Assembly (NCBI GenBank): GCA_015655225.1
Contig: JAATFK010000303.1
Span: 1 to 7,078, forward strand
Reading direction: 5' to 3'
DNA length: 7,078 nt
Origin: Solirubrobacterales bacterium
Lineage (GTDB): Bacteria; Actinomycetota; Thermoleophilia; Solirubrobacterales; Solirubrobacteraceae
Within the stretch, counting starts at the first letter, position 1; every line of letters starts with the position of its first letter. This document shows, in pieces, positions 1 through 7,078 of the stretch. The translations under genes were made by a program, and so were the position numbers. The notes beneath the pieces were generated by a model. It made no database searches. It was not told where the DNA came from and saw nothing but the letters and a program-made list of their open reading frames with translations.

Positions 1-476
1 AGCGGCGTCAGCTCGACCGGCTCGCCGACGAGGCGCGCCTCGTGGCGCTCGAAGTCGACGACGAGGCGCGCGTCGGCGTAGAGCGAGCGGTCGGCCGGTC
101 GCGCGAGGCGGGCGCGGCGCAGGAGCGCCTCGACGCGCGCGAGCAGCTCGGGTCGCGAGAACGGCTTCGTGAGGTAGTCGTCGGCGCCCTCGCGCAGGCC
201 GCGGACCTTGTCGTCGTCCTGGCCGAGCGCGGTCAGCATCAGCACCGGCACCTCGCTCACGAGGCGCAGCCGCTCGAGCGTCGCCCAGCCGTCGAGCGTC
301 GGCATCATCACGTCGAGCAGCACGAGGTCGGGCGTGCGCGCGAACGCGGCGCGCAGCCCTTCGACGCCGTCGGTGGCGGTGCGCACGTCGTGCCCGGCGC
401 GTTCGAGCAGCAGCCGGAGCCCGTGCACGATGTCGGGCTCGTCGTCGACGATCAGCAGCGACGCGATCGCCCTCAC
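1..476 (-). CDS. Response regulator, OmpR/PhoB type (C-terminus cut by window edge)
   Basis: This is the receiver half of a two-component response regulator, 158 residues visible. The receiver domain covers about residues 5-121. It shows the acidic pair D11/D12, the phospho-acceptor D55 in LLDVMMP, the switch T82 in MLTA, and the invariant K104 in TKPF. The segment GEPVELTP just before the window edge matches the start of an OmpR/PhoB winged-helix output domain, so it is probably a DNA-binding transcription factor; most of that domain lies outside. The GTG start at 476 overlaps the kinase stop as GTGA, which suggests translational coupling. A GGAGG sits only one base before the GTG, which is too close to be ideal, but no later start would keep D11/D12. 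The regulator is almost certainly phosphorylated by the adjacent kinase. Its target genes cannot be seen. Confidence 0.93.
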   Translation of the reverse strand, partial: MRAIASLLIVDDEPDIVHGLRLLLERAGHDVRTATDGVEGLRAAFARTPDLVLLDVMMPTLDGWATLERLRLVSEVPVLMLTALGQDDDKVRGLREGADDYLTKPFSRPELLARVEALLRRARLARPADRSLYADARLVVDFERHEARLVGEPVELTP

Positions 477-2587
477 CCCTCCGCGGGCGGCAGCAGGACG
501 GTGAAGGTGGTGCCGCTGCCGGGGGTCGAGTCGACCGAGATCTCGCCGTCCTGGGCGCGCACGAGCTTCTCCGCGATCGCGAGCCCGAAGCCGACCCCGC
601 GGCCCAGCTCGCGGCTCGCGGCGCCGCGGAAGAAGCGGTCGAAGATGTGCGGCAGATCGGTCGGGGGGATGCCGATCCCGCTGTCCCGGACCTCGATGCG
701 GGCGAGCCCGTCCTCCTCTTGCGCGAGAGAGACCGCGACGCGGCCGCCCCGGGGCGTGAACTTGAGCGCGTTGTCGAGCAGGACGTCCAGCACCTGGGCG
801 ATGCGGATCGCGTCGCAGCGCGCCTGAACATCCGCGCCGGACGGTAGTTCGAGCGCGACACCCTCATCGTCGGCGCGCGGCTGGAAGCCCTCGAGCGCCT
901 CCTCGGCGACCACGCGCAGCTCGACCGTCTCGCGCGCGATCTCGACGGCGGTGCCGTCCTTCAGCAGCAGCAGGTCGCCGACGCGGACCAGCAACCGGTC
1001 GACGTTGCGCACGATCACGTCGAGCCACTCGCGCTGGGCGTCGCTCAGCGTCTCGCCCGCGAACAGCTCGGTGAACATCTGGATCGACGTGAGCGGCGTG
1101 CGGAGCTCGTGCGAGACGGCCGCGACGAGGTCGTCTCGCGCCTGGGCGAGTGCGAACAGCTCGTCGTTGCGGGCCTCCAGCGCGGCGGCCGCCCGTTCGG
1201 CCGCACGGCGCGCGGTGCGCTCCAGCTCGAGCCGCCGCGCCCGCTCCTCCTCGGCGTGCTGCTGCTGGACGTCGGCGTGGGCCCGCGTGCGGGCGAGGTC
1301 GCGGGTCGCGGCAGCCAGCTCGGTCACGTCGTGGACCGTGCCGACGAAGCCCTGCATCAGGCCCTCGGGATCACGCACGGGTACCGCGTCGATCTCGAGC
1401 TCGCGCAGCTCGCCGTCACGGTCGTGCACGCGATAGCGCACCACGAAGGATGTCTGCTCGGCGATCGCCCGGCCCCACGCGTCGCGCACCCGCGGACGGT
1501 CCTCTACGTGGACCGCGTCCGCCCAGTCGTGCTCTTCGTCCTCCGGTCCGTCGACCCCGAAGAGTCGGGCACAATGATCGCTGAAGAAGACCGCTCTGCC
1601 GGTCGCGTCGTTCGCGAAGATGCCGATCGGCGCCGCCGAGGCGAGCGCGTGGAAGCGGCGTTCGCTCGAGGCCAGCGCCTCCTCGGCCCGGCGCTGCTCG
1701 GTCACGTCGCGGAGGTGCCAGAGGTGCCCGCGCCTTCCGTCCTCGAGCGTGATCGGCGTGTAGTCGCGCAGCAGCGTGCGCCCGTCGCGCATGCGGACCT
1801 CGGTGCGCGCGACCGGCCGGCCGTTCACCCGGGCCTCGTGGAGCTGTGCGTTCATCGCGTCGAAGTCGATGAAGGCCGCGCGCATGTGCTCCCCCACGTC
1901 GTCGCCGAGAAGGCCGGCCACCTGGGATCGCTCGACGCCGATGAACGCTCGGAAGGCTCTGTTCGCGACGAGCATCACCCGCTCGTCGTCTTCGAGCAGG
2001 ACGGCGTCGTGGATGCCCTCGAGGACGGCCGTCAGGCGACGCTCGCTGACGCGCAGCGCCAGCTCGGCGGACGCCGCCTCGCGGGTCGCGCGCGCCGTCT
2101 CCCGCAGCCGTCGCTCGGCTTCGAGCTGGAGGCTCGCCTGGTCGGCCAGCAGCTCGAGCGCGCGCAGCCGCTCGTGCGGGAGCGTGCCGGGGACGCGGTC
2201 GAGCGTGCAGATCGCGCCGACGACGGTGCCGTCGGGGGCGCGGACGGGGACGCCGGCATAGGCGCGCAGGCCGGCCGCGACGTCGGCGGCGGCGGGCGGG
2301 GGGAAGCGCTCGTCGGTCAGCAGGTCGTCGGAGAGGACCGGCTCGCCGCGGGCGACGACGAGGCCGCAGGGCGCGTCGGACAGCGGCGTCGCGATGCGGT
2401 CGATCCCGTGCCAGACGGCGCGGCGCTCGCCGTCGGAGCCGACCAGGAAGACGCCGGCGATCGGGCGCGCGCAGACGACGGTGGCGAGCTCGCAGAGCCC
2501 CGCGAAGGAGCCGGGGTCGATGGCGTCCGCGAGCGCCGCGGCGTCGAGCGCCGTGGCAGCCGATCCCGCGCTGACGTCAACAGCCAT
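473..2587 (-). CDS. Soluble GAF-PAS-PAS sensor histidine kinase
   Basis: This is a 704-residue hybrid-sensor histidine kinase without a receiver domain. Visible domains in order are: a GAF domain (about 20-160), a first PAS (about 180-298, ending HLRDVTEQ), a second PAS (about 308-425, ending TVHDVTEL), and an Arg/Glu/Ala-rich coiled coil (about 425-485). Then come HisKA with the phospho-acceptor H493 in SHELRTP, and a HATPase_c domain with N-box N606, G1 box DSGIGI (635-640), F box IFDRFF and G2 box GVGFGL (664-669). There is no signal peptide or membrane segment, so it should sense a cytoplasmic cue, such as a small ligand, redox or light. The cofactor cannot be told from sequence. The start is the ATG at 2587; no in-frame alternative lies close upstream and no Shine-Dalgarno is evident, so a leaderless message is possible. 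It overlaps the response regulator by 4 bases, and the pair forms one operon. Confidence 0.93.
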   Translation of the reverse strand: MAVDVSAGSAATALDAAALADAIDPGSFAGLCELATVVCARPIAGVFLVGSDGERRAVWHGIDRIATPLSDAPCGLVVARGEPVLSDDLLTDERFPPPAAADVAAGLRAYAGVPVRAPDGTVVGAICTLDRVPGTLPHERLRALELLADQASLQLEAERRLRETARATREAASAELALRVSERRLTAVLEGIHDAVLLEDDERVMLVANRAFRAFIGVERSQVAGLLGDDVGEHMRAAFIDFDAMNAQLHEARVNGRPVARTEVRMRDGRTLLRDYTPITLEDGRRGHLWHLRDVTEQRRAEEALASSERRFHALASAAPIGIFANDATGRAVFFSDHCARLFGVDGPEDEEHDWADAVHVEDRPRVRDAWGRAIAEQTSFVVRYRVHDRDGELRELEIDAVPVRDPEGLMQGFVGTVHDVTELAAATRDLARTRAHADVQQQHAEEERARRLELERTARRAAERAAAALEARNDELFALAQARDDLVAAVSHELRTPLTSIQMFTELFAGETLSDAQREWLDVIVRNVDRLLVRVGDLLLLKDGTAVEIARETVELRVVAEEALEGFQPRADDEGVALELPSGADVQARCDAIRIAQVLDVLLDNALKFTPRGGRVAVSLAQEEDGLARIEVRDSGIGIPPTDLPHIFDRFFRGAASRELGRGVGFGLAIAEKLVRAQDGEISVDSTPGSGTTFTVLLPPAEG

Positions 2588-2671
2588 CAGACATCTTGTC
2601 GGCAGATCGATGTGTCCGCACCAGCGGCGGGCGGTCAGCTTGGCGCGAGGCCGCTTGGGAGGTGCGCATCC
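2588..2671. promoter_or_regulatory. Divergent intergenic region between kinase and recQ-like gene
   Basis: This gap separates the minus-strand kinase from the plus-strand helicase gene and must hold both promoters if neither is read from elsewhere. I could not find convincing -35/-10 pairs on either strand. The only clear signal is the ribosome binding site of the helicase gene at 2657-2662. The two kinds of gene have no known functional link, so shared regulation is not implied. Confidence 0.4.
2657..2662 (+). promoter_or_regulatory. Shine-Dalgarno GGGAGG deciding the RecQ start
   Basis: GGGAGG lies 9 bases before an in-frame GTG at 2672, which is good spacing. The first ATG (2708) has no such site. 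This favours the GTG start, although the 12 extra residues it adds contain two cysteines and are probably not a conserved part of RecQ. Confidence 0.6.
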
Positions 2672-4336
<1,665 letters not shown>

Positions 4337-4338
4337 CG

Positions 4339-5145
4339 GTGAGCCCTCGCTTCGTGGTGCGCGAGCGCACGCTCGGCACGCTGCCGTGCCTCGTCGCCGG
4401 GAGCGGGCCGCCGCTCGTCCTGCTGAGCGGCCTCTCGCCCGAGAACGGGCTCCCGACCGGGATCGTGCGCTGGACCGAGACGGCGCTGATGCGGCCGCTG
4501 GCGGAGCACTTCGAGGTCGTCTGGATGCCGCGCCCGCGAGGGCTGGCGCGCGGGACGACGCTTGGGCAGATCGCCGGCGCGCAGGCGAACGCGATCGCGG
4601 CCGCGTACGGGAGGCCGGTCGACGTGCTGGGGATCTCGACCGGCGGCTCGCTCGCGCAGCAGCTCGCCGCCGACCGTCCCGCGGTGGTCCGCCGGCTCGT
4701 CCTGATCAGCACCGCCGGGCGGCTCGACGACGCCGGACGGCTGCTCCAGCTGCGGCTCGCGGTGCTCGCGCGACGCGGCGCGCGGCGCCAGGCGTTCGCG
4801 CTGTTCGGCAGCGACGTCGTGCCGCGCTGGCGCGGCCGAACGCTCGCGCGCGCGGCGGCGGCGCTGCTCGGGCCGGTGCTCTACCCGGGCGCCGGCGACC
4901 TCTCCGACCTCGCCGCGACGCTGGAGGCGGAGGACCGCTTCGACCTGCGGGACCTGGCGCCGATCCAGGCGCCGACGCTGCTCGTGGCGGGCGCGCTGGA
5001 CCGCTTCTACGGGCAGGAGCTGTTCGCCGAGACGGCGGCCCTGATCCCGGGCGCGCGGCTGTCGGTGCGTCCCGGGCGCGGGCACGTGACGGTCGTCGGC
5101 GACCGACGCACGATCGCCGAGACGATCGGGTTCCTGAGCGGCTGA
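4339..5145 (+). CDS. Alpha/beta-fold hydrolase
   Basis: A 268-residue alpha/beta hydrolase of the usual length for a single-domain member. The nucleophile elbow is GISTGG with S100. The likely acid is D221 in VAGALDRFY and the likely base is H249 in RGHVTVV, so the Ser-Asp-His triad is complete. The oxyanion loop reads LLSGL where many relatives have an HG motif. Residues about 128-200, rich in Arg, Ala and Leu, form the cap or lid region. There is no signal peptide or membrane helix, so it should be cytoplasmic. The start is a GTG two bases after the helicase stop (TGA-CG-GTG) with no clear Shine-Dalgarno, which suggests translational coupling. The substrate cannot be predicted: esterase, peptidase, haloperoxidase-like or C-C hydrolase activities all occur in this fold. 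A functional link with RecQ is not implied by known biology. Confidence 0.88.
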   Translation: MSPRFVVRERTLGTLPCLVAGSGPPLVLLSGLSPENGLPTGIVRWTETALMRPLAEHFEVVWMPRPRGLARGTTLGQIAGAQANAIAAAYGRPVDVLGISTGGSLAQQLAADRPAVVRRLVLISTAGRLDDAGRLLQLRLAVLARRGARRQAFALFGSDVVPRWRGRTLARAAAALLGPVLYPGAGDLSDLAATLEAEDRFDLRDLAPIQAPTLLVAGALDRFYGQELFAETAALIPGARLSVRPGRGHVTVVGDRRTIAETIGFLSG

Positions 5146-5161
5146 GGCGCGCGCTCAGCCG
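5139..5161. terminator. Bidirectional hairpin between convergent genes
   Basis: An inverted repeat with arms 5139-5146 and 5154-5161 (core GGCTGAG / CTCAGCC) and a 7-base GC loop. The hydrolase TGA (5143-5145) lies in the left arm, and the regulator stop (TCA on the plus strand, 5155-5157) lies in the right arm. It can fold in RNA from either strand. There is no T-tract on either side, so it is not a classic intrinsic terminator. It may still mark the shared transcript end. Confidence 0.45.
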
Positions 5162-5376
5162 TCGACGTCGTCGGCGCCGACCCGCAGGCCGACCGCCTGC
5201 GCGACGCGGAGGGCCTGGTCGAGCAGGACGGTTCTGCGGCCGCGCTCGATCTCGGACAGGACGCGCACGCCGATCCCGGTCGCGAGGGCGACGTCCTCGG
5301 GCTTCAGCCCGCGCGCTCTGCGGGCGCGCATGACGGCGTGGCCGAACGCGTGGCTGTTGTCGAGGGGTTCGGTCAC
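5155..5376 (-). CDS. Small XRE-family regulator, HipB/Y4mF-like
   Basis: A 73-residue protein that is almost entirely one HTH_XRE domain (about residues 11-66). The two-helix core runs from RRARG through KPEDVALATGIGVRVLSEIERGRR, and the tail LDQALRVAQAVGLRV resembles the HipB/Y4mF subgroup of Cro/CI regulators. In that subgroup the protein is often an antitoxin and autorepressor of a hipBA operon. No hipA follows: 9 bases downstream the convergent hydrolase ends. The start is a GTG at 5376, 13 bases after the monooxygenase stop, with no Shine-Dalgarno, so translation probably depends on coupling to the upstream gene. The Met at residue 16 would remove part of the first helix and is less likely. 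It may regulate the monooxygenase operon or act elsewhere. Confidence 0.85.
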   Translation of the reverse strand: MTEPLDNSHAFGHAVMRARRARGLKPEDVALATGIGVRVLSEIERGRRTVLLDQALRVAQAVGLRVGADDVDG

Positions 5377-5389
5377 GCCGCGGCGGACT

Positions 5390-6760
5390 CTAGCCGAGGC
5401 TGAGGCTTCGCTCCCGCTCCTCGTCGAGCTCGCGCGCGACCGTGTGGACGTTCGCGGGAATCGGCAGTCCGAGGTTCCCGCGCAGCGTCGTCGCCTCGTA
5501 CTCGGTGCGGAAGAGGCCGCGCTCGCGCAGCAGCGGCAGCACGTCGGCGGCGAAGCGGGTGACCTCGCTCGGGACCGTCACGTGGATGATGAAGCCGTCG
5601 GCGGCGCCGCCGGTGAACCAGCGCTCGATCTCGTCCGCGACGGTTCTCGGCGAGCCGACGAAGGGGGAGCGCATCGAGCGCTCGAAGTGGATGACGGTCT
5701 CGCGCAGCGTCAGGCCGCGCTCGCTCGCGAGTCTCGTGATGCCCTCCGCCTGGGTGCGGAAGCTGCTGGCGCCGGCCGCGAGGGCCGCCTCGGCGGGGAA
5801 GGGCGCGTCGAGGTCGTACTGGGAGAAGTCGTGCCAGCCGAAGGGACGGCCGAACTCGGCGAGGGTCTTGTCGAAGTCTCTGGCGGCGTGGATCGCCTCC
5901 TCCGCCTCCCACGCCTCCTCGTCGGTCGCGCCGAGGCGGACGGTCAGGCCGGGCATGATCACGATCGCGTCGGGGTCGCGGCCCTTCGCGGCGGCGCGGT
6001 CCTTGATGTCGCGGTAGAAGGCCTGGTTCTGCTCGAACGATCTGGCGATCGTGAAGATTCCCTCGCCGACGGCGGCGCCGAGGTTGCGGCCGTCCTCCGA
6101 GTCGCCGGCCTGGAAGATCACCGGCTGCCCCTGGGGCGAGCGCTGGAGGTTGAGCGGCCCGACGACCTGGAAGTGCTCGCCGCGGTGGTCGAGCCTGTGC
6201 TGGCGGGAGGGGTCGAAGAAGACGCCGGCCTCCTTGTCGCGGGGGAAGGCGTCGTCCTCGTAGGAGTCCCACAGCCCTCTCGCGACGGCGACGTGCTCGT
6301 GGGCGCGGCCGTAGCGGGTCGGGTAGTCGAAGTGCTCGTCGCGGCTGTAGTTGCCGGCGGTGCCGGCGTCGCCGCTCGTGACGACGTTCCAGCCGGCGCG
6401 GCCGTGGCTGATCAGGTCGAGCGAGGCGAGGCGGCGGGCGACGTTGAAGGGAGAGTTGTACGAGGTCGTGATCGTGCCGACGAGGCCGATGTTGGTGGTC
6501 GTGACCGCGAGGGCCGAGAGCAGCGTCAGCGGCTCGAGGCGGTTGAGGTAGTGGGGAGGGGAGTCGGGGGTGATGAACTGGCTGTCGACGATGAAGACGA
6601 AGTCGAAGCGGGCCTCCTCCAACTGCCGCGCGCGAGCGATGTACCAGTCGATGTCGACGCTCGCGTCGCCCGGGATCTCGGGACTGAGCCAGGTGTTCTG
6701 CTGCCCCGGCCCGCCGACCCCCACGATCGCCGCGCCGAACTTCAGTTGCCGATCGCCCAT
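5390..6760 (-). CDS. FMN-dependent monooxygenase, NtaA/SnaA/DszA family
   Basis: A 456-residue flavin monooxygenase of the bacterial luciferase-like fold, normal length for the NtaA/SnaA/DszA (SoxA) group. These enzymes use FMNH2 from a separate reductase and O2 to oxidise substrates such as nitrilotriacetate, dibenzothiophene sulfone or pristinamycin IIA. Family marks are: the N-terminal beta strand with GQQNTWL (about 19-25), LEPLTLLSALAVTT (75-88), the hallmark SHGRAGWNVVTS (118-129), VIFQAGDSEDGRNLGAA (214-230) and YEATTLRGNLGL near the end (421-432). There is no membrane segment, so it is cytoplasmic. The ATG at 6760 is supported by a Shine-Dalgarno at 6768-6773. A small XRE regulator follows after 13 bases, and a TetR-operator-like palindrome lies upstream. 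No flavin reductase, transporter or desulfurisation partner is in the window, so the substrate is unknown. The family call is firm. Confidence 0.93.
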   Translation of the reverse strand: MGDRQLKFGAAIVGVGGPGQQNTWLSPEIPGDASVDIDWYIARARQLEEARFDFVFIVDSQFITPDSPPHYLNRLEPLTLLSALAVTTTNIGLVGTITTSYNSPFNVARRLASLDLISHGRAGWNVVTSGDAGTAGNYSRDEHFDYPTRYGRAHEHVAVARGLWDSYEDDAFPRDKEAGVFFDPSRQHRLDHRGEHFQVVGPLNLQRSPQGQPVIFQAGDSEDGRNLGAAVGEGIFTIARSFEQNQAFYRDIKDRAAAKGRDPDAIVIMPGLTVRLGATDEEAWEAEEAIHAARDFDKTLAEFGRPFGWHDFSQYDLDAPFPAEAALAAGASSFRTQAEGITRLASERGLTLRETVIHFERSMRSPFVGSPRTVADEIERWFTGGAADGFIIHVTVPSEVTRFAADVLPLLRERGLFRTEYEATTLRGNLGLPIPANVHTVARELDEERERSLSLG

Positions 6761-6767
6761 CTCGGTT

Positions 6768-6773
6768 CTCCCT
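6768..6773 (-). promoter_or_regulatory. Ribosome binding site of the monooxygenase
   Basis: On the minus strand AGGGAG (inside GTGAGGGAGA) lies 7 bases before the ATG at 6760. This supports that start over the longer open frame in another phase that covers the same bases. Confidence 0.7.
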
Positions 6774-6852
6774 CACATCGTGTCGACCAGAGCCGTGGCC
6801 CCGCGGTCGTCAGAGCGTAAAGTCGATCCGCTTCAACGGGAATTGAATCCTC

Positions 6853-6865
6853 GACCAGTCTGGTC
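6853..6865. promoter_or_regulatory. Palindrome resembling a TetR-family operator
   Basis: GACCAG-T-CTGGTC is a perfect 6-base inverted repeat around one base. GACC...GGTC palindromes are typical operators of TetR-family regulators such as NemR. It lies about 93 bases upstream of the monooxygenase start, in a lower-GC patch that suits a promoter. A further half-site TCGACCAG occurs at 6783-6790. No TetR gene is in the window, so the regulator is unknown. The role is inferred from form and position only. Confidence 0.45.
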
Positions 6866-6875
6866 CAGAAACGCG

Positions 6876-6899
6876 AAAAGCCCCGTGGGGACGGGGCTT
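6876..6899 (-). terminator. Intrinsic terminator of the CDF transporter gene
   Basis: Arms 6878-6886 and 6891-6899 form a perfect 9-base stem (AAGCCCCGT / ACGGGGCTT) with a 4-base loop. Read on the minus strand the stem is followed by a short T-run (6879-6876, partly in the stem). It lies 31 bases downstream of the transporter stop, as expected for its terminator. The plus strand has only a weak T-run after it, so minus is the likely direction. Confidence 0.75.
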
Positions 6900-6929
6900 C
6901 TACCATGCGGAGCATTTCGTTAGTGTGGC

Positions 6930-7078
6930 TTAAGCAGGCTCGATATGTACCAGCACGTTATAAACGGCCGGCTTGGCTTGCATGATGGTGGCCTTTACGG
7001 CATGGGCGATGTCGTGCCCCTGGCGTACACTGATGGTACCGTCCACGATAACGTGCAGGTCGGCAAAGAACTCGAAGC
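6930..7078 (-). CDS. Cation diffusion facilitator transporter, C-terminal end only
   Basis: The last 48 codons plus a TAA stop; the rest lies beyond the right edge. The visible peptide is the end of the cytoplasmic dimerisation domain (ZT_dimer) of CDF metal exporters: FFADLHVIVDG, then SVRQGHDIAHAVK, then the terminal VLVHIEPA. In this family the domain binds metal, and the membrane part exports Zn2+, Co2+, Fe2+ or Mn2+ in exchange for protons. The metal cannot be told from this end. GC is about 56% by hand count and codons such as GTA, TTT and TAA are unlike the other genes here, which use almost only G/C-ending codons. The peptide and codon style feel Bacteroidota-like, but this is a weak inference. 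It may be from a different genome. Confidence 0.85.
   Translation of the reverse strand, partial: FEFFADLHVIVDGTISVRQGHDIAHAVKATIMQAKPAVYNVLVHIEPA

Noticed and set aside
2590..2615. Weak inverted repeat ACATC...GATGT in the divergent intergenic region as an operator
   Set aside because: The arms are only 5 bases with a 13-base gap, which is expected by chance at this scale.
1109..2671. Long plus-strand open frame running opposite the kinase and into the helicase frame
   Set aside because: It mirrors the kinase codons in very GC-rich DNA, where stop codons are rare in antisense frames. Its peptide is Arg/Ala/Gly/Val-rich with no recognisable domain, and all helicase motifs lie after 2708.
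5155..5389. A complete hipBA toxin-antitoxin module
   Set aside because: Only the HipB-like half is present. The neighbours on both sides are fully explained by a hydrolase and a monooxygenase, with no room for HipA.
5330..6820. 496-codon plus-strand open frame opposite the monooxygenase
   Set aside because: The peptide is a Val/Gly/Ala/Glu/Arg-rich antisense product with no motif, while the minus strand gives a complete family protein with a ribosome binding site.
6761..6870. Sigma-70 type promoter for the monooxygenase
   Set aside because: TTGAAG, TTCAAT and TTTACG occur on the minus strand, but no pair has both good hexamers and 16-18 base spacing, so I do not list one.

Overview
The window is mostly very GC-rich DNA in which almost every third codon position is G or C. 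Starts are ATG or GTG, and genes are tightly packed. This fits a high-GC actinobacterium. Thermoleophilia (Solirubrobacter/Conexibacter-like) is my best guess, but that is inference from style and gene content, and no marker gene settles it. The last ~200 bases look different: about 56% GC by hand count, a TAA stop, and GTA/ATC/TTT codons. They may come from another genome through an assembly join, or from transferred DNA.

Left part (1-2587, minus strand): a two-component system. A soluble GAF-PAS-PAS histidine kinase (473-2587) is followed, with a 4-base GTGA overlap, by an OmpR/PhoB-type response regulator (476 to beyond base 1). The regulator's DNA-binding domain is cut off by the window edge.

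Middle (2588-5145, plus strand): a short divergent intergenic region leads to a RecQ-family DNA helicase of unusual architecture. It has a winged-helix-like segment before the zinc site, one of the four usual zinc cysteines replaced by Asp, no HRDC domain, and a UvrD/PcrA-C-terminus-like module at its end. Two bases after its stop an alpha/beta hydrolase begins, probably in the same transcript.

Right part (5139-6865, minus strand): the hydrolase converges on a two-gene minus-strand unit. This is an NtaA/SnaA/DszA-type FMN-dependent monooxygenase followed 13 bases later by a small HipB/Y4mF-like XRE regulator with no HipA beside it. The convergent stop codons lie in the two arms of one inverted repeat. 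A 13-base TetR-operator-like palindrome lies about 90 bases upstream of the monooxygenase.

Right edge (6876-7078, minus strand): a terminator hairpin and the last 48 codons of a cation diffusion facilitator transporter. I found no tRNA, rRNA, CRISPR array, insertion sequence or phage gene, and no clear new defence or mobile system. The most unusual items are the RecQ architecture and the composition break at the right edge.
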